Source of the DNA: Saccharomycopsis fibuligera x Saccharomycopsis cf. fibuligera
Taxonomy: Eukaryota; Ascomycota; Saccharomycetes; Ascoideales; Saccharomycopsidaceae
Assembly (NCBI GenBank): GCA_001936135.1
Contig: CP012811.1
Span: 682,001-746,000, forward strand
Reading direction: 5' to 3'
Length of the DNA: 64,000 nt
The position numbers and the translations under genes are program-made. This document shows positions 44,685 to 55,900 of this stretch, one piece after another; positions within the stretch are counted from its first letter, which is position 1; every line of letters starts with the position of its first letter. A model generated the notes under the pieces. The model ran no database searches and was not told the origin of the DNA. It saw nothing but the letters and a program-made list of their open reading frames with translations.

Positions 44685-46096
44685 GATTTACAGTCTGGAC
44701 AAACAAAAAAAAAAAATAAAAAAAATAAAAAAAAAATTTTTTTATCATGTTTAAGTTCAACGATTTTGATGTTGCTGACGGTACCTACAAAGCAAGGCTT
44801 GATGGTATCTCCAAATTGAATGTCAAGCCGATTACCCAATGGTTCCAGTACCCTTTGTTGAGATCATTTCTTCAAAACAAATTGAAAGTTATCATCAATG
44901 ATGTTACTGTTATCGATGTTGAGAAAATGTTAGACTCTGATGAGTTTGACAAGTATCCGCCAAAGCTTAATGATATTATCTACCAGCTTATACACAAAAA
45001 GGTTGACGCTTCGTTGTTAAAGAACTATCAACGTTACACCGAAGGGTTCGATTTGTTGAAAACAATCAACAAAAAGTTCAAATCAATTGACTCATTCTAC
45101 ATTGTCAAAATTTTCAACGACTTTGTCCATGAGGCATTTGTTGTCAAAGACCGTGATGCTATTGAAGACTACTTGGAAATCTTCAAGTACTACTACAAAG
45201 ATGTGAACTTCTCCAACTTTGGTGGTATCATTGGATTCAGCTTACTTGGTACCAAGAGTCTCCGTGTTGCTCTTAGTGAAACCCGCTTGCTCACCAACGC
45301 CCGCGGATTGCTTAGCACATCTTTCGCTGATGCTATGGAGAGCTCTAATGACCTAGCTGCTAGAGACTTGGTGGAGATTGATTCTGGCTCTCGTGCGTGG
45401 TCCTTCGCCATATGAGATTTTCCCTAGTCGCTCGAAAGCCGTTGGCACAATTGCTCCATTTGGTTGTCGCATTTTTGCCAAAAATTTTACAGCTGGGAAC
45501 AAAATTATTGGGAAAGATTTCAAAGGCACTTTCTTAGGATTCCACAAAACTACCAGTATTGCTTTCATTCTTGAAGACAATACTTACCGAATCTTGAGAA
45601 GCTCGGCATTCAACTTTCTTCCAGATGTTTATCCTTTCAAGTCAAGTGAAAGAGACTCTTCTGTCACATATTCTGCTGGTAGTTATGGTGTTGGTTCGAC
45701 TGCTGCTGCTGGTTATGGCTCTGCTGCCGGTTTGTCCTCTGAAGATCTCTCAATTCAAGGTCAGGACACTAACGTTCAACAAGACACTGAAAGAGAAGTC
45801 AATCCTGATGATAGAATTGTTGCCGAATCTGATGACTCAATGGTAGAACAGACTGATTCCGAGATTCAACAAGCTGTGACTAAGGCACCTCATGCATTGC
45901 CTGCTATCAAAAGAACTGCTGCCTCCGATTCTGATCTGAGTGATGACCCAATTTCAATCATCAACCGGAAGCCAACAAAGAAGCTCATGCTTGAGTTTGC
46001 GCCAAACACAGTCACTCCTGTTACTCACCACCAAGCTGCTTACGAATCAATGGCTGGGAAGAATATTGCTGCTGCTGATGCGAGAAAAGCATTTTC
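44685..46096 (+). mobile_element. Copia element A2, left part (tandem copy)
   Basis: Internal sequence of a second family-A copy that starts directly after the shared LTR, with the same primer site, leader and gag, nearly identical to A1. It is broken and internally shortened, with about one large break besides the insertion of element B1 at 46097. Its right end is outside the window. Confidence 0.88.
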
Positions 46097-46132
46097 TGTT
46101 GAGAGTAATAATTCAAAGATAGATCCAGTTGC

Positions 46133-46155
46133 TTCTAGAAAGTTCTAGAATATTC
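46133..46155 (+). promoter_or_regulatory. Heat-shock element, five perfect units (LTR of B1)
   Basis: Alternating TTC and GAA triplets, each separated by two bases: TTC-GAA-TTC-GAA-TTC. This is the canonical binding site of the heat-shock factor Hsf1. Conserved at 51291-51313 and 61612-61634. Confidence 0.8.
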
Positions 46156-46182
46156 CATGAGTTTCCAGAGGATTCGATGTTG

Positions 46183-46195
46183 TTCTAGAATGTTC
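46183..46195 (+). promoter_or_regulatory. Heat-shock element, three units (LTR of B1)
   Basis: TTC-GAA-TTC with two-base spacing. Confidence 0.65.
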
Positions 46196-46222
46196 CACGA
46201 TATACGAGAAAATACGAGATTG

Positions 46223-46240
46223 TTCGAGAACATTCTAGAA
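46223..46240 (+). promoter_or_regulatory. Heat-shock element, four units (LTR of B1)
   Basis: TTC-GAA-TTC-GAA with two-base spacing, inside a patch of repeated TACGAGA motifs. Confidence 0.7.
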
Positions 46241-46433
46241 GGTTGCATAATATACGAGACATATACGAGAAAGCTCTAGAATCTTCCATGAAGTTCCATA
46301 ATGTTCCATGAAGTTCCATAATGTTCCATGAAGTTCCATAGTGTTCCATGAAGTTCCATGATGTTCCATGATGTTCCAAGAAGTTCCATGATGTTCCATA
46401 CATTTCCGTGCAGTTCCGTGCATATCCGTGCAG

Positions 46434-46456
46434 TTCCGGAATATTCTAGAAGATTC
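46434..46456 (+). promoter_or_regulatory. Heat-shock element, five perfect units, next to TATA (LTR of B1)
   Basis: TTC-GAA-TTC-GAA-TTC with two-base spacing, ending 53 bp upstream of the TATA box at 46509. Conserved at 51572-51594 and 61853-61875. Confidence 0.8.
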
Positions 46457-46508
46457 TATGTGGCCACACTAGTCATGCATCAGTCCCGGCACAGCCACCC
46501 TGACTGAC

Positions 46509-46514
46509 TATAAA
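46509..46514 (+). promoter_or_regulatory. TATA box of the family-B LTR
   Basis: TATAAA in the context GACTATAAATAAGGGG, about 110 bp before the gag ATG. Present in all three B LTRs. Confidence 0.7.
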
Positions 46515-46618
46515 TAAGGGGCGTCTCCTCCATCTTTGTGACTGATTGATGTTTTTCATATATAGGATATAGTTAATAACAACAAGTGTTTTGTGATTCA
46601 TTTTCAGGATATAACGTT

Positions 46619-47479
46619 ATGTCAAGTGATAGGTTTATCAAACTACAACAGGTTATGAGTTCCCCAGGTGCTCTAGCCAACTTCAGTTCAGATGAAAAAT
46701 TGAAAGGTTCGGAGAACTTTCACGATTGGTTCTCCTTAGTATCAATCAAATTGAAAATGAGAGGGCTTGGTTTGTACAAGTACCTTGTCGACAATGATAT
46801 CGGCGCTACTGATGAAAGCTCGGACGACTCGAGAGCCAGACTACAAATGGCTTTGGATGATATCTTGACATTGATGATTGTCAATGGTGTTACTGGTGCT
46901 GCTCTCAGAAAGGCATCCAGTTATGATGGTTCTGGTCGTGATTTGATTATCTATTTGAAAGCCTCCTATGGTACAATGTCTGTGTTTAATGCTGTTGGTA
47001 TGCTATCGGACTTCTTTGACCACAAGTGGAAGTCGAATGGCTCTAACCTCAACCTGTTGATCTCGAGCTTCGATGCATTGAATGTCTCGGTTATCAAGAA
47101 TGTTACTGCTGATCTGTTTCTTACTTGCTTATTTCTTGCTGAGCTCAAACGCGCCGGCTACGGTGAAGCTGCTGTGAAGGAGATCATTACAACATACCAA
47201 GCATCTCATAATTCCATGGAAACCTTTGATGTTGAATCCGCGATGGATCTCGCGAGAGAATTGATTAAGGAAGACCCAAAGTCTACCGTTACTACTACTG
47301 AAACTGCTCTTGTCACTAGAAAGGCCAATAATGGTCAATGCTACAACTGTGGCAAGATAGGTCATTATGCAAGGGACTGTCGTCAACAGCCAAAGGATGA
47401 ATTTAATGAGAAAATTCGAAAGCCAAAGAAAAATGGAAAACTGACTGGTAGTGCGTGGTTTGCATATTTAGGGCACTAG
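46619..47479 (+). CDS. Gag of element B1
   Basis: Starts at ATG 46619 (MSSDRFIKLQQ), 32 bases before the end of the LTR, so the first codons are LTR-encoded as in Ty1. About 287 residues: a helical capsid-like domain (about 25-215, EKLKGSENFHDWFSLV) and a CCHC zinc knuckle (CYNCGKIGHYARDC) near the end. Pol follows in the same reading frame; stop-codon read-through at this junction is known for the Candida element Tca2. Confidence 0.88.
   Translation: MSSDRFIKLQQVMSSPGALANFSSDEKLKGSENFHDWFSLVSIKLKMRGLGLYKYLVDNDIGATDESSDDSRARLQMALDDILTLMIVNGVTGAALRKASSYDGSGRDLIIYLKASYGTMSVFNAVGMLSDFFDHKWKSNGSNLNLLISSFDALNVSVIKNVTADLFLTCLFLAELKRAGYGEAAVKEIITTYQASHNSMETFDVESAMDLARELIKEDPKSTVTTTETALVTRKANNGQCYNCGKIGHYARDCRQQPKDEFNEKIRKPKKNGKLTGSAWFAYLGH
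46651..46659 (+). other. Primer-binding site of B1 (tRNA-iMet anticodon arm)
   Basis: GGTTATGAG directly follows the LTR and is complementary to CTCATAACC, the anticodon loop and stem of initiator tRNA-Met. Half-tRNA-iMet priming is known for Ty5 and Drosophila copia. The match is nine bases, then interrupted. Confidence 0.7.
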
Positions 47480-50471
47480 TCAAAGAGATCTGATTTGTTC
47501 TTCGATAGTGGTGCTTCCAGCCACATTATTTGTGACAGAGACTTGTTTACTGAGTTACATGACTACAGCGGCGAGATTAATGGTATTGGTGGCAACAGTT
47601 TGAAGATCGTTGGGTGCGGCACCGCATCTATCAAGCTACCAACCGGTGAGGATGTCAGCTTGTTAAATGCTCTATATGCACCCGAGGCTACCGCTAATTT
47701 ACTATCAATTTCAAAGGCAACTGGTAATGGAGCAAAACTATTGTTTGAAGATGAATGCATCAAGTTGTACCCCTCGATGGATATTGTGGGTATCAAAGAC
47801 AGGCTCTCACATGGCTTGTACAGAGTGGGCTCTCCAAGTGACAAGCACTTTGCTTACAAAGCTGCCCCTGGCATTGCGGTTGATAGAAAAGATTTGTGGC
47901 ATCAAAGATTGGGCCATCCTAGCTTTGGTGTGTTCCGTGCGATTAACAAACAGTTTGGTTTGTGCGGTGATATTACAGAAGATATGAATGTGCAAGTGTG
48001 TGAACTGTGTGCATTAGGCAAGGCGGTTACAAGAAAACCAAAGCATGGATGGTCAAAGCCACAACAGCCATTGCAGCTACTTCATATGGATGTGTGCGGG
48101 CCATTCAACTATGGATCGGTTGATGGCTCTCTCTACTTTCTTACAATCGTTGATGCCTATACTCGTTTCACCCATATCAAGTGCTTGAAAAGGAAATCAG
48201 ACTGCACTGATGCGATTATTGATTTTGTGAAATACAGTGAGACCAATTTCAAGAGTCAAGGCAGAAACTACGTGTGTGGAGCTATCAGAACTGATAACGG
48301 CGGGGAGTTTGTGAACAACAAGTTGCACGCGTTCATGAAGGAGCGTGGAATTCGCCATGAGCTAACTGTCCCGCATCATTCCTATCAGAATGGTGTTGCT
48401 GAGAGGATGCATCGCACCATTCAGGAGAAGGCGCGAACTCTCATGTTGCACTCTGCTGCGCCGGTTCAGTTCTGGCCCGAAGCTGTTGCAACTGCTGCGT
48501 ACTTGATCAATCGCAGCCCAACAAGAGTGCTTGGCAATGATATACCGTTCACCAAGTGGTACGACATGGAACCACTGCTTGATCATTTGAGAACCTTTGG
48601 ATGCATTGGATATTGTGTTGTGCCAGCTGCATTGAGACATGGCAAGCTAAGTGCAACTTCGAAGAAGTGTGCCATGATGGGCTACGACAGAGATCACAAA
48701 GCATACAGTATGTATGATTCTGATGCCGGGCAGATAGTTGTCTCGGCACAAGTAACGTTTGATGAACAACATTCGTTTTTCAAGTGGGCTACCCCTGCGC
48801 CTATGGCTGACAATGTGTCTACTACCACCTACGGGTCTGTCGCTGCGCCAGGCATTTCACCGGTTACTGCTGTACAGGATGAGGACCTTATCCCAGCCGA
48901 TGTGACAGCCGCTGATACTGCTGGCACTGGCGAAGATGAAAGCACTGCTGAAGACGACACTGACGTACACGTTGACAATAGTGACGATGATGTCCCCTCG
49001 GATACTGACAAAGATGGCTTCCTGCCGGTACAAGTGAAACGGAAGAGACCCAGACCAAAAACTCATGTTGCTCCAAAGACTTTAATAACCAGAAACCCGT
49101 TCGACGTTCTTGAAGAGGTCCACGATGAATATGAAGCCTCGTCCTCCAGTTCCGATTCAGAGAGGGAATTGCCTAAACCAGAGACAAAAGTTAGAAAAGT
49201 TGCCACCGGCGACATTATCCCGTTTGTTCCGCATGGGTCCACTGGCGAAAGCGCCGTGGTTCCATTGCTCACTCCAAAGATTGAACCAACTGTTGAGGAG
49301 GTCGACGATGATGAAGATACTAGTGAATCAGAACTGAGTGACTCGCAGAGGCTATTGGGCTACGAAGCAAACCTTGCTGCTACTTGTTACATGGCTGGCA
49401 GTGCAGTCACCGAGAATGTGCCAATGAGTTACAAAAGTGCAATGCAGACCGACGAACGGGATCAGTGGAAGGAAGCGTGTGAAAAAGAAATCGAAGCACA
49501 CAAAGACAATAGCACCTATGAGTTGGTGACTTTGCCGGAAGGGCGAAAGCCAATCACCTGCAAGTGGGTGTTCACAATCAAGGATGGTGGCTTACACAAG
49601 GCAAGATTAGTTGCTCGTGGGTTCTCGCAATTGAAAGGTATCGACTACAATGAAACGTTTGCTCCCGTTGTTCGTTACGAGTCCATCCGAATTATGTTGG
49701 CTGTCGCTGCTCTGAAAGGATTACAGGTTCATCAGATGGATGTGAAGACTGCGTTCTTTAATGGTGAGCTTGAGGAAGAATTATACATGACACAACCAGA
49801 AGGCTATGTTGCAAAGGGCAATGAAGATAAAGTGCTCAGATTGAAGAAGAGCTTGTATGGTTTGAAACAGGCTCCTCTTGTGTGGAATGACAAGATCAAC
49901 GGCGTCTTGGCAAAGCTAGGCTTCAGACGGAATCAAGCTGAATATTGCCTATACACTCGCAAAAGTGAAAAGTCCTTTGTGATGGTTGCGCTATATGTGG
50001 ATGATTTGCTTATTGCTGGTAGCACCAAGGAAGCAATAGACATTGTGAAAACAGAGCTAATGAATGAGTTTAAAATGAAAGACTTGGGTGCTACAAAGAA
50101 GTTCCTAGGCATGAACATTGAGCAGACAGAGAGTGGGATCAAGTTGAGTCTTCGAGACTACATTCAGTCGTTGCTTAGCGAGTTTGGAATGCAAGACTGT
50201 CACAGTGAACCCACACCAGCAGTTGTCGGACAGGACTTGACGAGCGCGGACACAGGCAGTAAAGACTGTGATGCTACTAGGTACAGATCCATTATTGGAA
50301 AGCTCTTGTTTGCTGCTAATACGGTCAGAGCAGACATAAGCTACGTTGTTGGTGTATTGTCGAGATACCTCAAAGAGCCCAAGGAGGTCCACATTCGTGC
50401 TGCGAAACGAGTACTAAGATACTTGAAAGGCACAGCAGATGTTGGTTTATTTTATCAAAGCAACAACCAGA
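47480..50471 (+). CDS. Pol of element B1 (left part)
   Basis: Copia-type Pol with protease (FFDSGASSHI), the GAG-pre-integrase zinc region (LWHQRLGHP ... CELC), integrase (LLHMDVCGPF, IRTDNGGEF, NGVAERMHRT), an acidic linker, reverse transcriptase (MDVKTAF.NGELEEEL, KKSLYGLKQAP, YVDD) and the beginning of RNase H. The A3 insertion at 50472 interrupts it; the remainder is not in the window. Confidence 0.88.
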
Positions 50472-50922
50472 TGTTGAAATTCAAACATTCATCTTCCTTT
50501 AGTCCTTACCTTCTTAATTTTTGACTCTTTATCTCCTTTACTCCTTTTATGTTTTCATCCATTGTCATGGTATACTGTTGATCCATTTGCATGGTATACA
50601 GTTCTGCTGCATCTTATTTGTTTACTTTTTCATTCCGTCTGCGCGCGCTTCTGCATGGGGTGCCGATCCTTACTGCTGCGTGAAAACTTTTGTTTTTCCC
50701 GCCACCTTTATTACGCCACTCCAATTTCATTTACTCAACTTATTTTTCCTACTTAAGGCGGGCCTTTCCCGCTTCTTTTCTTTTCATGTTCTCTACTATT
50801 ATATACTTCTTTACAGAACTAAGCTTAAAAACTTTACACTCTTTATTTTTCTATCCAATACACTTTATTTTTCTTCATCAAACTATTTTTTCTAACTCTT
50901 CTTTATCAACCCACTTTTTACA
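50472..50922 (+). repeat. LTR of A3
   Basis: 451 bp, TGTTGAAATTC..CTTTTTACA. Confidence 0.94.
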
Positions 50923-51254
50923 GATTTACAGTCTGGGAACAAAATTATTGGGAAAGATTTCAAAGGCACTTTCTTAGGATTCCACAAAACTACCAGTATT
51001 GCTTTCATTCTTGAAGACAATACTTACCGAATCTTGAGAAGCTCGGCATTCAACTTTCTTCCAGATGTTTATCCTTTCAAGTCAAGTGAAAGAGACTCTT
51101 CTGTCACATATTCTGCTGGTAGTTATGGTGTTGGTTCGACTGCTGCTGCTGGTTATGGCTCTGCTGCCGGTTTGTCCTCTGAAGATCTCTCAATTCAAGG
51201 TCAGGACACTAACGTTCAACAAGACACTGAAAGCGAAGTCAATCCTGATGATAG
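50472..51254 (+). mobile_element. Copia element A3, left part
   Basis: A 451-bp family-A LTR (50472-50922), the tRNA-Tyr-type primer site and a short internal part. It is inserted in B1 and itself interrupted by B2 at 51255. Internally shortened and broken, with about one large break besides the B2 insertion. It resumes at 62068. Confidence 0.88.
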
Positions 51255-51290
51255 TGTTGAGAGTAATAATTCAAAGATAGATCCAGTTGC

Positions 51291-51313
51291 TTCTAGAAAG
51301 TTCTAGAATATTC
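51291..51313 (+). promoter_or_regulatory. Heat-shock element, five units (left LTR of B2)
   Basis: TTC-GAA-TTC-GAA-TTC with two-base spacing. Confidence 0.8.
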
Positions 51314-51571
51314 CGTGAGTTTCCAGAGGATTCGATGTTGTTCTAGAATGTTCCACGATATACGAGAAAATACGAGATTGTTCGAGAACATTCTAGAAGG
51401 TTGCATAATATACGAGACATATACGAGAAAGCTCTAGAATCTTCCATGAAGTTCCATAATGTTCCATGAAGTTCCATAATGTTCCATGAAGTTCCATAGT
51501 GTTCCATGAAGTTCCATGATGTTCCATGATGTTCCATACATTTCCGTGCAGTTCCGTGCATATCCGTGCAG

Positions 51572-51594
51572 TTCCGGAATATTCTAGAAGATTC
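51572..51594 (+). promoter_or_regulatory. Heat-shock element near TATA (left LTR of B2)
   Basis: Five alternating units, about 50 bp upstream of the TATAAA box. Confidence 0.8.
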
Positions 51595-51754
51595 TATGTG
51601 GCCACACTAGTCATGCATCAGTCCCGGCACAGCCACCCTGAATGACTATAAATAAGGGGCGTCTCCTCCATCTTTGTGACTGATTGATGTTTTTCATATA
51701 TAGGATATAGTTAAAAACAACAAGTTTAGTGATTCATTTTCAGGATATAACGTT

Positions 51755-52389
51755 ATGTCAAGTGATAGGTTTATCAAACTACAACAGGTTATGAGTTCCC
51801 CAGGTGCTCTAGCCAACTTCAGTTCAGATGAAAAATTGAAAGGTTCGGAGAACTTTCACGATTGGTTCTCCTTAGTATCAATCAAGTTGAAAATGAGAGG
51901 GCTTGGTTTGTACAAGTACCTTGTCGACAATGATATCGGCGCTACTGATGAAAGCTCGGACGACTCGAGAGCCAGACTACAAATGGCTTTGGATGATATC
52001 TTGACATTGATGATTGTTAATGGTGTTACTGGTGCTGCTCTCAGAAAAGCATCCAGTTATGATGGTTCTGGTCGTGATTTGTTTATCTATTTGAAAGCCT
52101 CCTATGGTACAATGTCTGTGTTTAATGCTGTTGGTATGCTATCTGACTTCTTTGACCACAAGTGGAAGTCGAATGGCTCTAACCTCAACCTGTTGATCTC
52201 GAGCGTCGATGCATTGAATGTCTCGGTTATCAAGAATGTTACTGCTGATCTGTTTCTTACTTGCTTATTTCTTGCTGAGCTCAAACGCGCCGGCTACGGT
52301 GAAGCTGCTGTGAAGGAGATCATTACAACATACCAAGCATCTCATAATTCCATGGAAACCTTTGATGTTGAATCCGCGATGGATCTCGC
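51755..52389 (+). CDS. Gag of element B2, part before element C
   Basis: The N-terminal 211 codons of a Gag nearly identical to that of B1, starting inside the LTR. The frame is interrupted by element C; its other part lies after 57868. Confidence 0.85.
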
Positions 52390-52816
52390 TGTTGAATTTC
52401 AAACATTCATTCTTCGCTTTCCGATCCTTTACCTTCTTCACTCCTTTTATTTTTTTCATCCATCGTCAGGGTAAACCCTTCACCGATGTGCATGGTATAC
52501 CGTTCTGACGCATGTTGTTTGTTTACTTTTTCATCCCGTCTAGGTGCCCCGTCTAGGTGCCCCGTCTAGACGCGGTGCCGATCCTTACTGCAGCGTGAAA
52601 ATTTTTCTTTTTCACGCCACTCTTATCACGCCACTCCGATTTCAGTTTTGCCCCTTATTTTTCTTACTTAACACGGGGCTTTCCCGCTTCTTTTCTTTTA
52701 TAGTTCTCTACCTTTCTTACTTCTTTACTGAACCAAGCTTAACCAACTTTACTTTCTTTATCTACTCTAATAAACCTTATATTTTTTCTCTTCTACTTTA
52801 CATCCTACTTTTTACA
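52390..52816 (+). repeat. Left LTR of C
   Basis: 427 bp, TGTTGAATTTCAAAC..CTTTTTACA. Contains a small tandem repeat of CCCGTCTAGGTG. Confidence 0.95.
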
Positions 52817-52830
52817 GATTTACAGTCTGG
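52817..52830 (+). other. Primer-binding site of C (tRNA-Tyr anticodon arm)
   Basis: GATTTACAGTCTGG, identical to the site in family A although the two LTRs have diverged. Confidence 0.7.
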
Positions 52831-52903
52831 CTTAACATCAAAACAAAAAAAAAAATTAAAAAAATCAAAAAATCAAAAATCAAAAAAAAAAAATTTTTCT
52901 ACC

Positions 52904-55900
52904 ATGTTCATCTTTGGAGACTTTGATATTGCTGACGGTGCTTACAAAGCGAGACTTGATGGAATTACCAAGTTGAAGGTCAGGCCAATTACTCAATGGT
53001 TCCAGTACCCGTTATTAAGATCATTCCTTAGAAATAAGTTGAGAGTTATTATCAATGATGTCACTGCCATCGACGTTGAGCGTATGTTAGACTCCGAAGA
53101 GTTTGACTACTACCCACCAAAACTTGGCGATGTTATCTATCAACTCATCCAGAAAAAAGTGGACCCATTGTTATTGAAAAACTACGAACGATGCACCGAG
53201 GGCTTTGATTTGTTGAAGACCATCAACGCAAAGTGCAAGACAATTGACTCTTTCTACATTGTCAAGATCTTCCACGACTTTGTCCATGAGGCCGTCCTTG
53301 CTAGAGACTGCGAAGCTATGGCAGACTACTTGGAGATCTTCAAGTACTACTACAAGGATATCAACTTCTGCAATCTTGGCGGTATTCTTGGTTTCCACCT
53401 ACTTGACAACAAGAGTCTTCATGTTGCTCTCAGCGAAAAGAACTTGCTTCGCGATGCTCGTGGGTTGCTTAACACTTCGTTTTATGATGCTATGGAAGCC
53501 TCCAATGATCTTGCTGCCAGAGACTTGGTCCAGATGGACACTTCCTCTCGTCCAAAGTTGCCACCGAACGAGGAGTTGGTTCAGTTGGCTGATGCGAAAC
53601 TGAAAAAGAAACCTGTTTTCCTCATCAAGTGTTACAGCTGCGGCAAGCTTGGCCACTACAGCAACGAGTGCTACAAAAACAAGAACAGAAACCAGTCACA
53701 CAAGGGACGCAAGGAGCTTGTCAACCTCGTTGAAGTCCCACTTGGTGCTGAAGTCATTAACAACGGTGACGGTCAGATTGTCATTGACACTTCGACTGAG
53801 CTGCCTGAGCCTGGCGAAGAGACTCACTTTGTTGAAGAGGTCTATCTCGCCGACGATGCTGCCGACAAACGTTTTGTTCTAGACAGCGGTGCTGGTATCA
53901 ATGTTGTCAACGACGGAGCATTGTTGCTGGACAAGAAGGTCTCGAACGTCACTGTTCAAGGAATCAGCAGCACTACTAATTGTGTTATTGAAGGCACTGT
54001 TAGCATTGGAAACCTCAAGGTCGAAGATGCAAAGCTTATTGAACAGGCTCCGAGAAACTTGCTTAGCTGCCACAAGTTAACTGAGAAGGACTATGAAATC
54101 CACTTAACCAAACACTGTGGATTGATCTCCAGAGGCAATCAAGTGATTCAAGTTCCCAAGCATGGAAAATTTTGGGTTGTTGACCCCGCCTCGGTTAGAA
54201 CCGTTGTCAACTCTCCTGCTACGGATTTGGTTTTGCTTGGTGATACAGACGGTGCCAAAGACATTATGCAATGCCACATTGCAAACGGACATGCCAAGTT
54301 TAAGCAGTTGAAAGCTATCATCAAACACATGGGCTTCACTGACCAAGAGATCAAGAATGTGTTGAAGACTTGCGAGACCTGCAACTCTGTCGTTCAAAAA
54401 CGCTCTGGCAACTCCCACAGCAAGCCAGAAGACTTTGATATTGGGGAGATGATTCAAGCGGATGTGGTTGGCCCACATAACAACATCTATGGCTTGATTG
54501 TTTCTGACAGACGCTCCAGCTTTGCTGTCGTCAGGGTTTTGCGCTACAAGTCGGAGATCAGCTCCAAGACTATTGAATGCTTACAGTATATGAGCAATGT
54601 CTTACAACACCAAGGCAAGAAGATTGTCAAGTTCCGTGCCGATAACGAGTTTGATACTGTTTTGCTCAAGAAGTTTCTTGCTGGAGACCACCAAGGTCAG
54701 GACTACATTGAAGCCGAGTTCACTGCGCCTTACTCAAGCCACCAGAATGGCTCCTCTGAGCGTTTGAATCGCACAATCATCGAGAAAGTCAAACTTTTGA
54801 TGATCAGCTCCGGTATCTCAAAGGAATACTGGAATTTTTGCTTCAACCACGCTGTCTTCTTGCACAACTACTTGCCCAGAAACGGTGGTCCTTCGCCATA
54901 CGAGGAATTTTCTGGCCGCTCAAAAGCCATGGGTACAACTGCGCCATTTGGCTGTCGCATCTTTGCGAAAAACTTTACTGCCGGGAACAAGATTATTGGA
55001 AAAGACCTCAAAGGTACTTTCTTGGGATTCCACAAAACTACAAGCATTGCCTTCATCCTTGAAGACAGTACATACCGAATCTTGAGAAGCTCTGCGTTCA
55101 ACTTTCTCCCTGATGTTTATCCGTTCAAGCAAGGTAAAAGGGAATCCTCTGTCACATACTCAGCTGGTGGCTTTGCTGGTTATTCAGGTTATTCAGGTAC
55201 CAGTGGTTCCCCTAGTTTACCTGTTGGTGAGGTCTCTATTCAAGGCCAAGACATGAACATTCAACAAGGTGCCGAAAGCAGGGAAGACGATGATGAGAGA
55301 ATTGTTGCAGAGTCGGATAACTCTATGGTGGAGCATAGTGACTCAGAAGACCAGCAATCAGTTGCTACAGTTCCACAAACTCTGGCTGCCGTCAAAAGAG
55401 CCGCTGCTTCTGACTCTGAACTGAGTGATGATCCTATTTCCATCATCAACCGGAAGCCAACCAAGAAGCTTATGCTTGAGTTTGCCCCAAACACAGTTAC
55501 TCCTATCACTAAGCACCAGGCCGCTTACCAATCAATGGCCGAGAAGAATGTTAGCGCGGCTGATGCTAGAGAAGCTTTTGCTGACCATGGGAAGCAGTAC
55601 TTGAACGACGTTGGCTCTATACCTATCAGGTCTATTGAAGGCCCCAAAGCAGTTGAGGCAGGCCCTTCCAGGTTGTTTCTCACAGACGGAGAGCCAGACA
55701 GTGACATTAGTGGTTATCTCAGTGATGCGGAACATGCTTTTCTTGCTGTGGCCCGTACCAAGTATCTTATTCCAGAGAACTATCATCAGGTACTCAACTC
55801 AAGCGAGAAGGAGAGATGGATCGCTGCTATGGCCGAAGAGTTGTCTGCATTGGACAATCTTAATGTGTATGAGCTAGTCAAGGAGTCTCCAGGCATTCAA

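Larger units (their letters stand above)
46097..46650 (+). repeat. LTR of B1 (554 bp)
   Basis: TGTTGAGAGTAATAATTC..AAACTACAACA. The end is fixed by the B2 insertion, whose right LTR stops at the same bases directly before its target duplication. A 20-bp tandem repeat (GTTCCATGAAGTTCCATAAT and variants) makes LTR length vary between copies (554, 532, 492). Confidence 0.93.
46097..50471 (+). mobile_element. Copia element B1, left part (Ty5/Tca5-like)
   Basis: LTR (46097-46650), half-tRNA-iMet primer site, gag and most of pol. It is inserted in A2 after the 5-bp flank TTTTC (46092-46096) and is itself interrupted at 50472 by A3 (flank CCAGA, 50467-50471). Nearly identical to B2 over the shared part. 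Broken by the A3 insertion; the right end is outside the window. The primer choice and domain order resemble Ty5 and Candida Tca5. Confidence 0.9.
51255..51786 (+). repeat. Left LTR of B2 (532 bp)
   Basis: Same layout as the B1 LTR with fewer 20-bp units. Heat-shock elements at 51291-51313 and 51572-51594 are intact. Confidence 0.94.

Noticed and set aside
46283-46400. CRISPR-like array in the family-B LTR
   Set aside because: The 20-bp units are directly adjacent without unique spacers, and this is a eukaryotic LTR; they are ordinary tandem repeats.
46573-46583. ACAACA as the end of the family-B LTR, before the gag start
   Set aside because: The right LTR of B2 continues to ACTACAACA at 62067, where the target duplication GATAG follows. 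The LTR therefore includes the gag start.
52544-52903. A start for the C gag-pol frame inside the LTR
   Set aside because: The frame is open through the LTR by chance. The ATG at 52904 aligns with the A1 start and follows the A-rich leader.
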